Assembly: GCA_963837325.1 (NCBI GenBank)
Contig: CAWIMV010000001.1
Span: 2,418,001 to 2,482,000 of the forward strand
DNA from: CAVQKZ01 sp963837325
GTDB taxonomy: Bacteria > Actinomycetota > Actinomycetes > Mycobacteriales > Jatrophihabitantaceae
Direction: 5' to 3'
Length of the DNA: 64,000 bases
Of the stretch, positions 17,594 through 26,017 are shown piece by piece (position 1 is the first letter of the stretch; each line of letters starts with the position of its first letter). The translations under genes and the position numbers were made by a program. Under the pieces are notes generated by a model. The model was given only the letters and a program-made list of their open reading frames with translations, made no database searches and was not told the origin of the DNA.

Positions 17594-19152
17594 CTCTCAC
17601 CTGCCCGAGCCGGCAGCGGCTCGTCGAAGGCCGGGCGCACGCTGTCGACGAGAAACTCCCAGGCCTCGGCCGCGTAGTGATCCCAGGTCCGCACGTCGTG
17701 GCGGGCCGCCTCGCGGGTCAACCGCTGGTAGGTAGCGGTGTCGGTGAGCATCGTACGAAGAGCGCCGGTCACGTCCTGATCGTCGGCCGGGTCGACGAGG
17801 AGGGCACCGCCCTGCGCGGCGATTTCGCGCATGCTGCCGAAGCGCGAGGTCAGGACGGGCGTCCCGCTGGCCAGCGCCTCTGCAACCGGGAGCCCGAACC
17901 CCTCGTTCAGCGACGGGAACACTACGCAGTGCGCCAGTCGATAGGCCGCCCACAACAACTCGTCCGACAGGGCTCGGATCGCCTCGACGGGCCGGCCGGA
18001 CGAGCGGAGGTCGGCCAACCCGCTCTCGAACTGCTCACCGTGCCAGCCGTTTCCGCCGACGAAGACGAGGGAGAAGCGGTGACCCTGCCGCCACAGCAGT
18101 TCGGCCGCGTGCAGCACCGCGAGATGGTTCTTGCGGGGCTCGTGGCTACCGACGCACAGCACCATCGGTAGCTGCCCGCTGGTCAGCAACTCGCGGGCAT
18201 CCTCAAGCGCCGCCGGGCTGGGCTCGGTCGCTTCGACCGGCAGCATGATCGGGGCGATCTGTGGACCGGCCATTCCGGCGCCGCTCAGCATCCGCCGCCA
18301 GCCGCTGTACTCCACCGCAGCGGCCTGCGAGATCGTGGCGATGCGATCGCCGTGGGCGATCGCGGTCAGCATCATGCAGAAGCCGTAGCCCATCCCATCG
18401 GCGGTGGTCCGCGCGGAGGTCAACGGGACGCAGTCGAAGCCGATCATGGACCCGGAACTCCCCGAGAACCGCAAGACTCCCTGCAACGCCCGGGCGCGTG
18501 CGGGCTCGGTCAGCAGCTCGGGTAGCACGTAACGGCAGCCCCACGGGACCAGGATCTCGGCCGATCGACCGGGCGCAGCGGCAACGCCCGTGCCGTGCAG
18601 CGCGTTGTCCTGCTCGGCCGGGTGCAGCGCTCGCAGCGCGCGCAGGTCCGGCGTCCATCCCACCAGCGAGATCGAGTGGTCGCGCCGCCAGCGCTGCGCG
18701 GTCTGGCGGGCGACGCGCTGGATGCCGGTGGCCAGGCCGGTCCGCGCAGTGTGGTGCAGGTCGACGAGCACCTCGTCGGTGACAACGCGAACCGTGGGCC
18801 ACGGCCCACGAGTGAACGGCCAGCCGCTGCGCGGCGCGGTGATGGCACCCGTCAGCGCATAGAGCGCGCCGTCGAGACGAGCGGCCCGGGTGGTGGCCAG
18901 CACGAGTTCCGAATCGGGCAACTGGCCCCGCAGCACCGCCAGAGTCAACCAAATCTGTTCGTTGGTGGGCTCGTGGAGCGCCTCGTCAAGCCGGCTGAGC
19001 AGATTGGCTGTCGACGCCCGAGGTGCCGCCGGCCCGCCGAGCGTTTCGATGACCAGCCCGATTCGCTGCCGTAGCGCGCGCCGGCGGTGCACGCCGCGAG
19101 CGTCGATCGCCACGGCGAGCGCCGCCGCCCGCGCTTCGTCTCGTCGACTCAT
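17590..19152 (-). CDS. Glycosyltransferase family 4 with N-terminal helical extension (copy 1)
   Basis: The ATG at 19152 overlaps the stop of the next gene by 4 bp (ATGA) and gives 520 residues. The GT-B part begins around residue 130 with a Thr-Gly-Ile-Gln-Arg-Val-Ala-Arg glycine loop. It carries Ser-His-Glu-Pro-Arg-Lys-Asn and the C-terminal Glu-Gly-Phe-Gly-Leu-Pro-Val-Ala-Glu motif of retaining GT4 enzymes. About 110 extra residues precede the fold, including Asn-Glu-Gln-Ile-Trp-Leu-Thr-Leu-Ala-Val-Leu. The next gene shares this extension, so the two arose by duplication. It works in the cytosol on the lipid-linked glycan before export. Confidence 0.88.
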   Translation of the reverse strand: MSRRDEARAAALAVAIDARGVHRRRALRQRIGLVIETLGGPAAPRASTANLLSRLDEALHEPTNEQIWLTLAVLRGQLPDSELVLATTRAARLDGALYALTGAITAPRSGWPFTRGPWPTVRVVTDEVLVDLHHTARTGLATGIQRVARQTAQRWRRDHSISLVGWTPDLRALRALHPAEQDNALHGTGVAAAPGRSAEILVPWGCRYVLPELLTEPARARALQGVLRFSGSSGSMIGFDCVPLTSARTTADGMGYGFCMMLTAIAHGDRIATISQAAAVEYSGWRRMLSGAGMAGPQIAPIMLPVEATEPSPAALEDARELLTSGQLPMVLCVGSHEPRKNHLAVLHAAELLWRQGHRFSLVFVGGNGWHGEQFESGLADLRSSGRPVEAIRALSDELLWAAYRLAHCVVFPSLNEGFGLPVAEALASGTPVLTSRFGSMREIAAQGGALLVDPADDQDVTGALRTMLTDTATYQRLTREAARHDVRTWDHYAAEAWEFLVDSVRPAFDEPLPARAGER

Positions 19153-20660
19153 GCCGGCACTCCCACGCGTTCGGCCTCGAGGCTCGTCAGCTCCGCCGCC
19201 ACCAGGGCGTTCCACAGCTCCGCGGCGTAGTCCTCCCACGTGCGGCGGGGACGGCGGCCGATCTCGGCGTGCAGACGGGCGAGGTGGTCGTCGTCGACGA
19301 GCAACCGCCGCATCGCCCGGACCAGGTCCTCGTCGGAACGTGGATCGACCAGATCGACGCCTCCCCCGGCCCCGATCTCGCGGGTGCTGCCGTAACTGGT
19401 CGTGATCGCAGGCACGCCGAACGCCAGCGACTCGGCCACCGGGAGTCCGTAACCCTCGTGGACTGAGGCGAAGACGGTGAAGCGGGCCTGGCGGTAGGCG
19501 TCGGCGAGGCGAGCCTCGCTGATGGCCGTCTCTGATCGCACGGAACGCCCGGCCGAGCGCAGCTGCCGCACTCGCCGGCCGAACGCGTGCCCCCACCCCC
19601 CGCCGCCGATGAAGCGCAACTGGAAACGCAAGCCTTCCCGCCACAGGACTTCGGCGGCGTACAGCACGGCCAACTGGTTCTTGCGGGGCTCGATGCTGCC
19701 GACACAGAGGACGACCGGCTCGTCGGAATCCGGGATCGGGGTCGAAACGTCGGCGCCGGACGTGTCGACCGGAAGCGCACATTCCACGACCGTGGGGCCG
19801 GGCAAGCCCTGAGCCGGCAGCATCTGGGCGAAGCCCTGGAACTCGGCTGCGGCCGAGACGCTGATGCCGGCCACCCGGCGGCAATGCTTGATCACCTCGA
19901 GGTAGTGCACGAACCGACTCGGTTCGGCCATCGGCACCAGGTCCGCGCTGACCACCGGGATGCAGTCGTAGCCGATCGCAACCACGCGGTTGCTGGTGAA
20001 CTGCGCGAGCGCGGTCAACTGCGGGCAGGTCGTGCGGGCCGGAACCTCCACCAGTGCCAGCACGCTGTGCCACGGCACGACCAAGGTGGCCGGGGGTGCT
20101 GCCGGGCTCGGCCCCGCCGGCAGTCGGCCCCAGTGCAGCAGTCGGCGTTCCTCGCTGTCGGTCAGTCGTCGCAGGCCGCCATGGGTGTCCGTCCACGCCA
20201 CTGGTGTGATGTCGTGGTCGCGCCGCCACAGTGGCATCGTCGCCCGCACCACTCGCTGAATGCCGGTATGCAAATCGTGCCGAGCGCTGAAGTCGGTCTC
20301 GACGACGACGGCATCGCTGACGATTTCGAGCGTCAGGGCGGCCGAGGAGTGCCGGCGCGTAGCGGCCAGCCCGTTGTCGAGCAGCCACAGCGTCGCGCCG
20401 ACGTCGTCGGTGAGCTCGAAATGCCGCGTGGCGGCGATGAGTGTGTCTGGCGTCGGCAGCGTGGCGGAGACGGCGACGTAAAGCAACCAGATCTGTTCGT
20501 GATCGAGAGTCGACCGAACCAGCCGAACCAAGCGTTCCAAAGTGCTCGCCGCACTGACCGGACCGGCATCGTCCCAGCCGGACCCGAGCAGCACATCGGC
20601 CGCCGCGGCCAGTCTCTCGGCGAGCGCGGTCTTTGCGGTCAGTTCCGGAGTTCCCGGCAT
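19149..20660 (-). CDS. Glycosyltransferase family 4 with N-terminal helical extension (copy 2)
   Basis: Read from the ATG at 20660, which overlaps the FkbM gene stop (TGATG), it has 503 residues; longer frames run inside the FkbM gene and are rejected. It shares the layout of its downstream neighbour. A helical N-terminal extension includes His-Glu-Gln-Ile-Trp-Leu-Leu-Tyr. The glycine loop Thr-Gly-Ile-Gln-Arg-Val-Val-Arg follows, then Ser-Ile-Glu-Pro-Arg-Lys-Asn and the C-terminal Glu-Gly-Tyr-Gly-Leu-Pro-Val-Ala-Glu. Two such enzymes in tandem imply two successive glycosyl transfers in the repeat unit or adaptor. Sugars cannot be assigned. Confidence 0.88.
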   Translation of the reverse strand: MPGTPELTAKTALAERLAAAADVLLGSGWDDAGPVSAASTLERLVRLVRSTLDHEQIWLLYVAVSATLPTPDTLIAATRHFELTDDVGATLWLLDNGLAATRRHSSAALTLEIVSDAVVVETDFSARHDLHTGIQRVVRATMPLWRRDHDITPVAWTDTHGGLRRLTDSEERRLLHWGRLPAGPSPAAPPATLVVPWHSVLALVEVPARTTCPQLTALAQFTSNRVVAIGYDCIPVVSADLVPMAEPSRFVHYLEVIKHCRRVAGISVSAAAEFQGFAQMLPAQGLPGPTVVECALPVDTSGADVSTPIPDSDEPVVLCVGSIEPRKNQLAVLYAAEVLWREGLRFQLRFIGGGGWGHAFGRRVRQLRSAGRSVRSETAISEARLADAYRQARFTVFASVHEGYGLPVAESLAFGVPAITTSYGSTREIGAGGGVDLVDPRSDEDLVRAMRRLLVDDDHLARLHAEIGRRPRRTWEDYAAELWNALVAAELTSLEAERVGVPA

Positions 20661-21625
20661 CACGATGAAGGCCGCCAGCGCGTGCCGGCGGCCTGCCGGA
20701 CCGCGCGCAGCGGTTTGGTGACCCGCCAGGACACGGTGTTGCGCATGGCTTCCAGTTCCGCCTGAGCGCCGGTCGATACGGCCGGAACGCGGGCCGCGTC
20801 GGCCCAGGACCCGAGTGCCGCCGACCGCCAGCGGATCAGCTCGTTGGTGAGGCGCTCGACCGTGCCTTCGAGTTCGTCCTGACGGTCGACCAGATCCGCC
20901 TTCTCCTGAGCGAGCAACCGGTAGGCGTGCGTGGTGTAGTCGTCGATCGCGCACGCCGGGTAGCTCAGCTGGGCCCGCAGCGTGGCGGCGTGTTCGGCCG
21001 CGACATAGAAGCGCGACAAGCCGTCGAAGAGGCAGAACTCGTAACCGGCTTTGAGGACGATGTCCTCCCACACCGCGTGGGTGGGCTCGGTACTGCGCGG
21101 AGCGGTGGCCTCGATCACGAGAACCCAGGGCCGCCAGACCGTCAGATCGATGCTGTTCAGTACGGCAGCTTCGGCGCCTTCGACGTCGACCGTCGCGAAG
21201 TGGATGTCGCAGCCGCCCCAATCGGCCTCGGCCAGGACCGTGTCGAGCCGGCGAGCGGCGACCACGATGTCGTGGCGCTGCAAGCCGGATGCAACGTGCT
21301 GTTCGCCGATCTCGTCGACGAGCGTCGACAGCCCGGTGTCGTCGACTTGATGCAGCGTCACCGACGTGACGTCGGTATCGATGATGGCCGCCTCGACCAC
21401 GACGTCGCGGATCCGCTGCGTGCGGTGCCGTTCGGCGTACTCGGGCACCGGCTCGATGGTGATCCCGCGCCAGCCGCGGTCGTAGAACGCGCGCGTGATC
21501 GAGTCCACCGTGGGGTCGTTGGCGCCGACGTCGACGTACCGGCCGTTCGGGATGTTGCCGAGGGCCCTCCACAGCACGACGTCCTCGCCGTTCTGGGCAT
21601 AGGACTCGAAGGTAGTCGAGGTCAT
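20660..21625 (-). CDS. FkbM family methyltransferase
   Basis: A 321-residue protein opening with Ser-Tyr-Ala-Gln-Asn-Gly-Glu-Asp-Val-Val-Leu, typical of the FkbM group that acts on sugar chains. SAM-binding Tyr-Val-Asp-Val-Gly-Ala-Asn-Asp is near residue 30, and Thr-Val-Asp-Val-Glu-Gly-Ala-Glu lies near residue 145. The last 80 residues are heptad-like and probably coiled coil, ending with Asn-Thr-Val-Ser-Trp-Arg-Val-Thr-Lys-Pro-Leu-Arg, a tail also seen on surface-glycan glycosyltransferases. It is the first gene of the seven-gene operon that includes wzm-wzt, and likely O-methylates the exported glycan. Confidence 0.87.
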   Translation of the reverse strand: MTSTTFESYAQNGEDVVLWRALGNIPNGRYVDVGANDPTVDSITRAFYDRGWRGITIEPVPEYAERHRTQRIRDVVVEAAIIDTDVTSVTLHQVDDTGLSTLVDEIGEQHVASGLQRHDIVVAARRLDTVLAEADWGGCDIHFATVDVEGAEAAVLNSIDLTVWRPWVLVIEATAPRSTEPTHAVWEDIVLKAGYEFCLFDGLSRFYVAAEHAATLRAQLSYPACAIDDYTTHAYRLLAQEKADLVDRQDELEGTVERLTNELIRWRSAALGSWADAARVPAVSTGAQAELEAMRNTVSWRVTKPLRAVRQAAGTRWRPSS

Positions 21626-21775
21626 GGGGCCATCCTAAGGTGCATTCCGGGCCCTTCCCGTGCACCGGTGCCCGGTCGTGCCGTGAGGCGCCTGCTGGGC
21701 GTGGGCGGCGGATATGACCGAGTAATCTGCCCTGGCACGCAGCCGGCGTGTGCCACACGTCGACGAAAGGTAACC

Positions 21776-22762
21776 ATGCCCAGCGCGCTCGTTACAGGCA
21801 TCACCGGCCAGGACGGCCTGTATCTCGCCGAACTGCTCCTCGCGAAGGGCTACGACGTCTACGGCTTGATCCGCGGGCAGAACAACCCGAAGTTCCGCCT
21901 CGTCGAGGAGACCGTCCCAGGCGTGAAGCTGGTGACCGGCGACCTGACCGACCTGCCCAGCCTCATCCGGGCGTTCAGCACCGCGCGGCCGGACGAGGTC
22001 TACAACCTGGGCGCGATCTCGTTCGTCGCCTACTCGTGGGAGAACGCGGGACTGACCTCCGAGGTCACCGGCTTGGGCGTGCTGAACATCCTCGAGGCCA
22101 CCCGGCTGTACGCCGGTGACGACATCGGCAAGGTGCGCTTCTACCAAGCCTCCAGCTCCGAGATGTTCGGCAAGGTGCAGCAGGTGCCGCAGAGCGAGGC
22201 CACGTTGCTGTGGCCGCGGTCGCCCTACGGCGTGGCAAAGGTGTTCGGCCACTACATGACGATCAACTACCGCGAGAGCTACGGCATGCATGCCAGCTCG
22301 GGCGTCTTGTTCAACCACGAGTCGCCACGCCGCGGCCCGGAGTTCGTCACCCGCAAGATCAGCCGGGCGGTGGCCCGCATCGCCCTCGGTCTGGATTCCT
22401 CGATCTCGCTCGGCAACCTCGACGCCAAGCGCGACTGGGGCTTCGCGGGTGACTACGTCGAAGCGATGTGGCTGATGCTGCAGCAGCCCGAGGGCGACGA
22501 CTACGTGATCTCCACCGGCGAAACCCATTCGATCCGGGAATTCCTCGACCACGCGTTCACCCGCGTCGGCATCGAGGACTGGTCGTCCTATGTCAAGCAG
22601 GATCCACGCTTCTTCCGCCCGGCCGAGGTCGAACTCCTGATCGGCGACTCGACGAAGGCCCGCACCAAGCTGGGCTGGACACCCAACGTCAGCTTCCCTG
22701 AGCTCGTCGCGATGATGGTCGATGCTGATCTCGCCGAGCAGCGGGCGTTGGCCGGCAAGTAA
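21776..22762 (+). CDS. gmd: GDP-mannose 4,6-dehydratase
   Basis: The ATG at 21776, behind a GAAAGG ribosome site, gives 328 residues. Thr-Gly-Ile-Thr-Gly-Gln-Asp-Gly (7-14) is the GMD-specific nucleotide-binding loop. The catalytic Ser-Ser-Glu lies at 127-129 (Ser for the usual Thr) and Tyr151-x3-Lys155 follows. It converts GDP-mannose to GDP-4-keto-6-deoxymannose, precursor of GDP-rhamnose, GDP-fucose or 6-deoxytalose. A related gene of identical length follows after 9 bp. It is divergent from the export operon. Confidence 0.93.
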   Translation: MPSALVTGITGQDGLYLAELLLAKGYDVYGLIRGQNNPKFRLVEETVPGVKLVTGDLTDLPSLIRAFSTARPDEVYNLGAISFVAYSWENAGLTSEVTGLGVLNILEATRLYAGDDIGKVRFYQASSSEMFGKVQQVPQSEATLLWPRSPYGVAKVFGHYMTINYRESYGMHASSGVLFNHESPRRGPEFVTRKISRAVARIALGLDSSISLGNLDAKRDWGFAGDYVEAMWLMLQQPEGDDYVISTGETHSIREFLDHAFTRVGIEDWSSYVKQDPRFFRPAEVELLIGDSTKARTKLGWTPNVSFPELVAMMVDADLAEQRALAGK

Positions 22763-22771
22763 GGCGCATCG

Positions 22772-23758
22772 ATGCCCACCGCGCTGATCACCGGCATCAC
22801 CGGCCAGGACGGCGGCTATCTGGCTGAGTCGTTGCTCGCCGAGGGTTGGCGGGTGCACGGCCTCGTCCGGCCGGCCGACCCGGCGCTGGGCGAGACGATG
22901 CAGCGGTCCCCGCAGATCGTGGTGCACGAGGGTGATCTGTCCGACGCCGAGCGGGTCCGGGCTCTCGTCGACGACCTCGAGCCCGATGAGATCTACAACT
23001 TGGGCGGGATCAGCTCGGTGGCGCTGTCCTGGGCCGAGCCCGTGGCTACCGCCCTGGTCAACGGAGTCGGCGCCGGCATCATTCTGGAAGCCGCGTGGCT
23101 GGCGCAGGAGCGGTTGGGCCGGCCAGTTCGGGTGCTGCAGGCATCCAGCGCCGAGATCTTCGGCGCGCCCGAGAGCTCGCCGCAGGACGAGACGACGCCG
23201 ATCCGTCCGGTCTCCCCCTACGGCGCGGCCAAGGCGTTCGCCCACCACCTGGTCGGGGTCTACCGGGGGCGTGGGCTGCTCGCCTCGAGCTGCATTCTCT
23301 ACAACCACGAGTCCCCGCGGCGTCCGGATACGTTCGTCACACGCAAGATCACCAAGGCTGCCGCCGACATCGCGGCGGGCAAGCAGGACGTGCTGGTGCT
23401 CGGCAGCCTCGACGTCCGCCGGGACTGGGGCTGGGCGCCGGACTACGTCGACGCGATGATGCGGGCCGTCCGGCACCCCGTCGCCGACGAGTATGTGATC
23501 GCCACCGGCGAGTCCCGCTCGATCCGCGACTTCGTCGCTGCGGCGTTCGCCCACGCCGGCCGGCCGGAGTGGGAGCAGTACGTCCGGTTCGACCCGGCCC
23601 TGGTTCGGCCCGCCGACCCGGAAGAGCAACTCGGCAACGCGGCGCACGCCCGCGCCACGCTGGGCTGGGCGCCAACCGTGCCGTTCGAGGAGATGGTCGC
23701 CCGCATGGTCGACGAAGACGTCATTACCGACCCGAAGGGTTCGGGCCCGGGTCGCTAG
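22772..23758 (+). CDS. GDP-mannose 4,6-dehydratase paralogue (possible 4-keto-6-deoxymannose reductase)
   Basis: Also 328 residues and begins with the same Thr-Gly-Ile-Thr-Gly-Gln-Asp-Gly loop. Catalytic residues are kept as Ser126-Ala127-Glu128 and Tyr150-x3-Lys154. It has diverged over its whole length from the upstream copy; for example Leu-Ile-Arg-Gly-Gln-Asn-Asn is replaced by Leu-Val-Arg-Pro-Ala-Asp-Pro. The tandem arrangement suggests that one copy dehydrates GDP-mannose and the other handles a different GDP-sugar or reduces the 4-keto product, as Rmd does in the same superfamily. That assignment is inference; only the family is sure. Confidence 0.82.
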   Translation: MPTALITGITGQDGGYLAESLLAEGWRVHGLVRPADPALGETMQRSPQIVVHEGDLSDAERVRALVDDLEPDEIYNLGGISSVALSWAEPVATALVNGVGAGIILEAAWLAQERLGRPVRVLQASSAEIFGAPESSPQDETTPIRPVSPYGAAKAFAHHLVGVYRGRGLLASSCILYNHESPRRPDTFVTRKITKAAADIAAGKQDVLVLGSLDVRRDWGWAPDYVDAMMRAVRHPVADEYVIATGESRSIRDFVAAAFAHAGRPEWEQYVRFDPALVRPADPEEQLGNAAHARATLGWAPTVPFEEMVARMVDEDVITDPKGSGPGR

Positions 23759-23832
23759 AGTGCCTGCCACCGCGCCGCCTGGCATCCAGCCGCCGGCGGA
23801 CGCGAAGAATTCCAGATGATCGGAGCGGCTCG

Positions 23833-25908
23833 ATGAGCCACGGTCGGGATCGCCGCGGCGAGGATCGGGCCCAGCGTTCGGGCGCCGTGCGGGCCGCGCT
23901 GGGTTTGATCGCCAGCGTCCCCGATCGGCTGGCTCTGGTGCTGCTTTCGGCCACGGTAACGGTGACGGTCATGCTGCAGCTGCGGGTCTTCGATCCGTTT
24001 GCGGCGATCGGCGTGACCGTGGTCCTGGTGGCTGCGACCTGGCGGCTGCCACCGGCCGCGGAGCGCCCGGACCGCCGGTCCGTGCTCGGGGTTGTGGTCG
24101 CGCTCGAGGTCGTGGCCGCATGGATCTGGGTCAACGCGCCGTACTACGAGCAGGAACTCTCGGTCTACCGCGACCCGTCGATCTACGCGTTGCGGGGATG
24201 GTGGCTGACCCGGCACTCCTCGCCCGTCATCGACATGTCGGCTGCAATCCGCGGCGCGAGCTCGGTCCCGGGTGCGGCAGTGGCGTCCGGCGGGTTCCCG
24301 GTCCACGGTCACGTCGCCTATCCGCAGGCGGCGAGCCTGGTGCCGGGGCTGCTTGGCGTGGCCGGACGGGTCGGCGGACTACGGGTCATGCTCGCGGCGA
24401 ACCTGGTGATCGGCGGCACGGCGTTGCTGTTGGTGTACGGGGTGGCCCGGCGGCTGATGGGCCCGATCTGGGCCCTGGTTCCGCTCGTGGCCCTGGCCCT
24501 GTCGATGCCGATGGTCTACTTCGCCCGAGCGTCGTACTCCGAACCAACAGCACTCGCGGCCGTGTTCGGCGGTCTGCTGATCCTGTGGTGGGCCTTCGAC
24601 AGCCGGCGGCTGAGCCTGTTCGTCCTGGCCGGGCTCAGCGTCGGCGTCTCCGCCCTGGCCCGCGTCGACGGCGTCCTCACGGTCGTCGCGGCGATGCTGG
24701 GTATCGGCGTCGCCGCCGCGGCGGCCACCCAGCCCGACAACCGACGGCAACTACGGCGGGCCTTCGTGGCCTTCGCCACGGGTGGGCTCGTCAGCAGCCT
24801 GGCCGGTTGGTACGACCTAGCGCACAACAGTCCGTCGTACTACTCCTCGCAGGCCGGTGATCTGCACGCACTGTTCGCGCTGTACGCGGTCGTGTTCGTC
24901 GTCGTGTTCGCACTCAGCTATCTGCCGCTGGGCCCGGTCCGGCTGGCCCTCGCCATGCACCGCTTCGGGCTGGCCCGGATTGCCGCGGTGTTCGTGCTCG
25001 TCGTCTGCGCCGTCATGGCCTCCCGGCCGCTGTGGTGGACCGGTCGGTTCATCACCGAGCCGGCGATCCAGGCGGCGGTGGGCCAGCGCCAGCGCGCCGC
25101 CGGCCTCGCGGTCGATCCACCACGCTCGTATGACGAACACACCGTCAATTGGCTGGCCTGGTACCTCAGCTGGCCCGTGGTCATCCTGGCCTCCGCGGGC
25201 CTGGCCCTGCTCCTGCGGCACGCGGTGCGGCGCCGGGACCTGCGCGCGCTGGTGTTCTTCGCCGTCTTCGGCGTCGTTGCCGCGCTCTACCTGAACGACG
25301 TCAACATCACGCCGGATCAGATCTGGGCCAGCCGGCGCATGTTGCCGGTCGTGATCCCGGGCGTCGTGATTGCCGCCGGGTACGTCGGCGCAACGCTGGC
25401 CACCAAGGCAAGCCTGCGGTGGCTCGCGGTACCGGTCGGTGTGCTGGTCGCCATCGGCCCCGCGTTGCAGTGGCGCTACGTGTTCATGCAAGCCGAGTTC
25501 GGCGGGGAGCTGGCCGCCGTGAATTCGGCCTGCGCGGCGATCGACCGCGGCGAAGCGGGTGCCGCACAGCGGTACGCGGTCGTCGCCGGCTCCACGCCGC
25601 CGACGGGTTTCTGGTCACCGACCCTGCAGATCGTGTGCGAAGCGACGGTGGTCACGCTGCCGCGTCCTACCGCGGCTGCGCTGCGGCGGGTACGCGCCAA
25701 TTGGGGAGGTGCACCAGTCACGGTGATCACCTTCGCGGCCGACAGCGTCCCGTGGACGGCGGCCGTCCCGGCCCCACGGTTCGACGGGCAGGTGACGTTG
25801 TGGAACCAGTCGTTGACCGCCCGGCCGACCGGAACGTCGACGATCCGCACCGCGTTCTGGGCCGGCACGGTGGACCCCGATGGCGCGGTTTCGCCACTTT
25901 CCCCCTGA
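23833..25908 (+). CDS. Polytopic membrane glycosyltransferase (GT-C/ArnT-PMT-like), paralogue
   Basis: The 691-residue protein has many hydrophobic segments after a 30-residue basic start. An external loop carries Tyr-Arg-Asp-Pro-Ser-Ile-Tyr-Ala-Leu-Arg-Gly-Trp-Trp, and a soluble C-terminal part ends near Gly-Thr-Val-Asp-Pro-Asp-Gly-Ala. It parallels the protein encoded at 12336-14441 from end to end, so the two are paralogues at either side of the export operon. The fold fits enzymes that use polyprenyl-phosphate sugars outside the membrane. The adjacent GT2 gene, of the type that makes such donors, supports the idea. Confidence 0.78.
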   Translation: MSHGRDRRGEDRAQRSGAVRAALGLIASVPDRLALVLLSATVTVTVMLQLRVFDPFAAIGVTVVLVAATWRLPPAAERPDRRSVLGVVVALEVVAAWIWVNAPYYEQELSVYRDPSIYALRGWWLTRHSSPVIDMSAAIRGASSVPGAAVASGGFPVHGHVAYPQAASLVPGLLGVAGRVGGLRVMLAANLVIGGTALLLVYGVARRLMGPIWALVPLVALALSMPMVYFARASYSEPTALAAVFGGLLILWWAFDSRRLSLFVLAGLSVGVSALARVDGVLTVVAAMLGIGVAAAAATQPDNRRQLRRAFVAFATGGLVSSLAGWYDLAHNSPSYYSSQAGDLHALFALYAVVFVVVFALSYLPLGPVRLALAMHRFGLARIAAVFVLVVCAVMASRPLWWTGRFITEPAIQAAVGQRQRAAGLAVDPPRSYDEHTVNWLAWYLSWPVVILASAGLALLLRHAVRRRDLRALVFFAVFGVVAALYLNDVNITPDQIWASRRMLPVVIPGVVIAAGYVGATLATKASLRWLAVPVGVLVAIGPALQWRYVFMQAEFGGELAAVNSACAAIDRGEAGAAQRYAVVAGSTPPTGFWSPTLQIVCEATVVTLPRPTAAALRRVRANWGGAPVTVITFAADSVPWTAAVPAPRFDGQVTLWNQSLTARPTGTSTIRTAFWAGTVDPDGAVSPLSP

Positions 25909-26017
25909 TTGGCGGTCCGGTTGAGCCGGATCATAGAATCCACCGGTGGCGAACCGGTCCTGCACCGGGTGAATCTTGCAGACGCCTGATCAGCAGGCGA
26001 CGAGATGAAGGTGGCAC

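Noticed and set aside
19153..20388. N-terminal extension of the GT4 gene at 17590
   Set aside because: The open frame continues upstream, but it lies inside the next GT gene and has no family similarity. The ATG at 19152 with ATGA overlap is the natural start.
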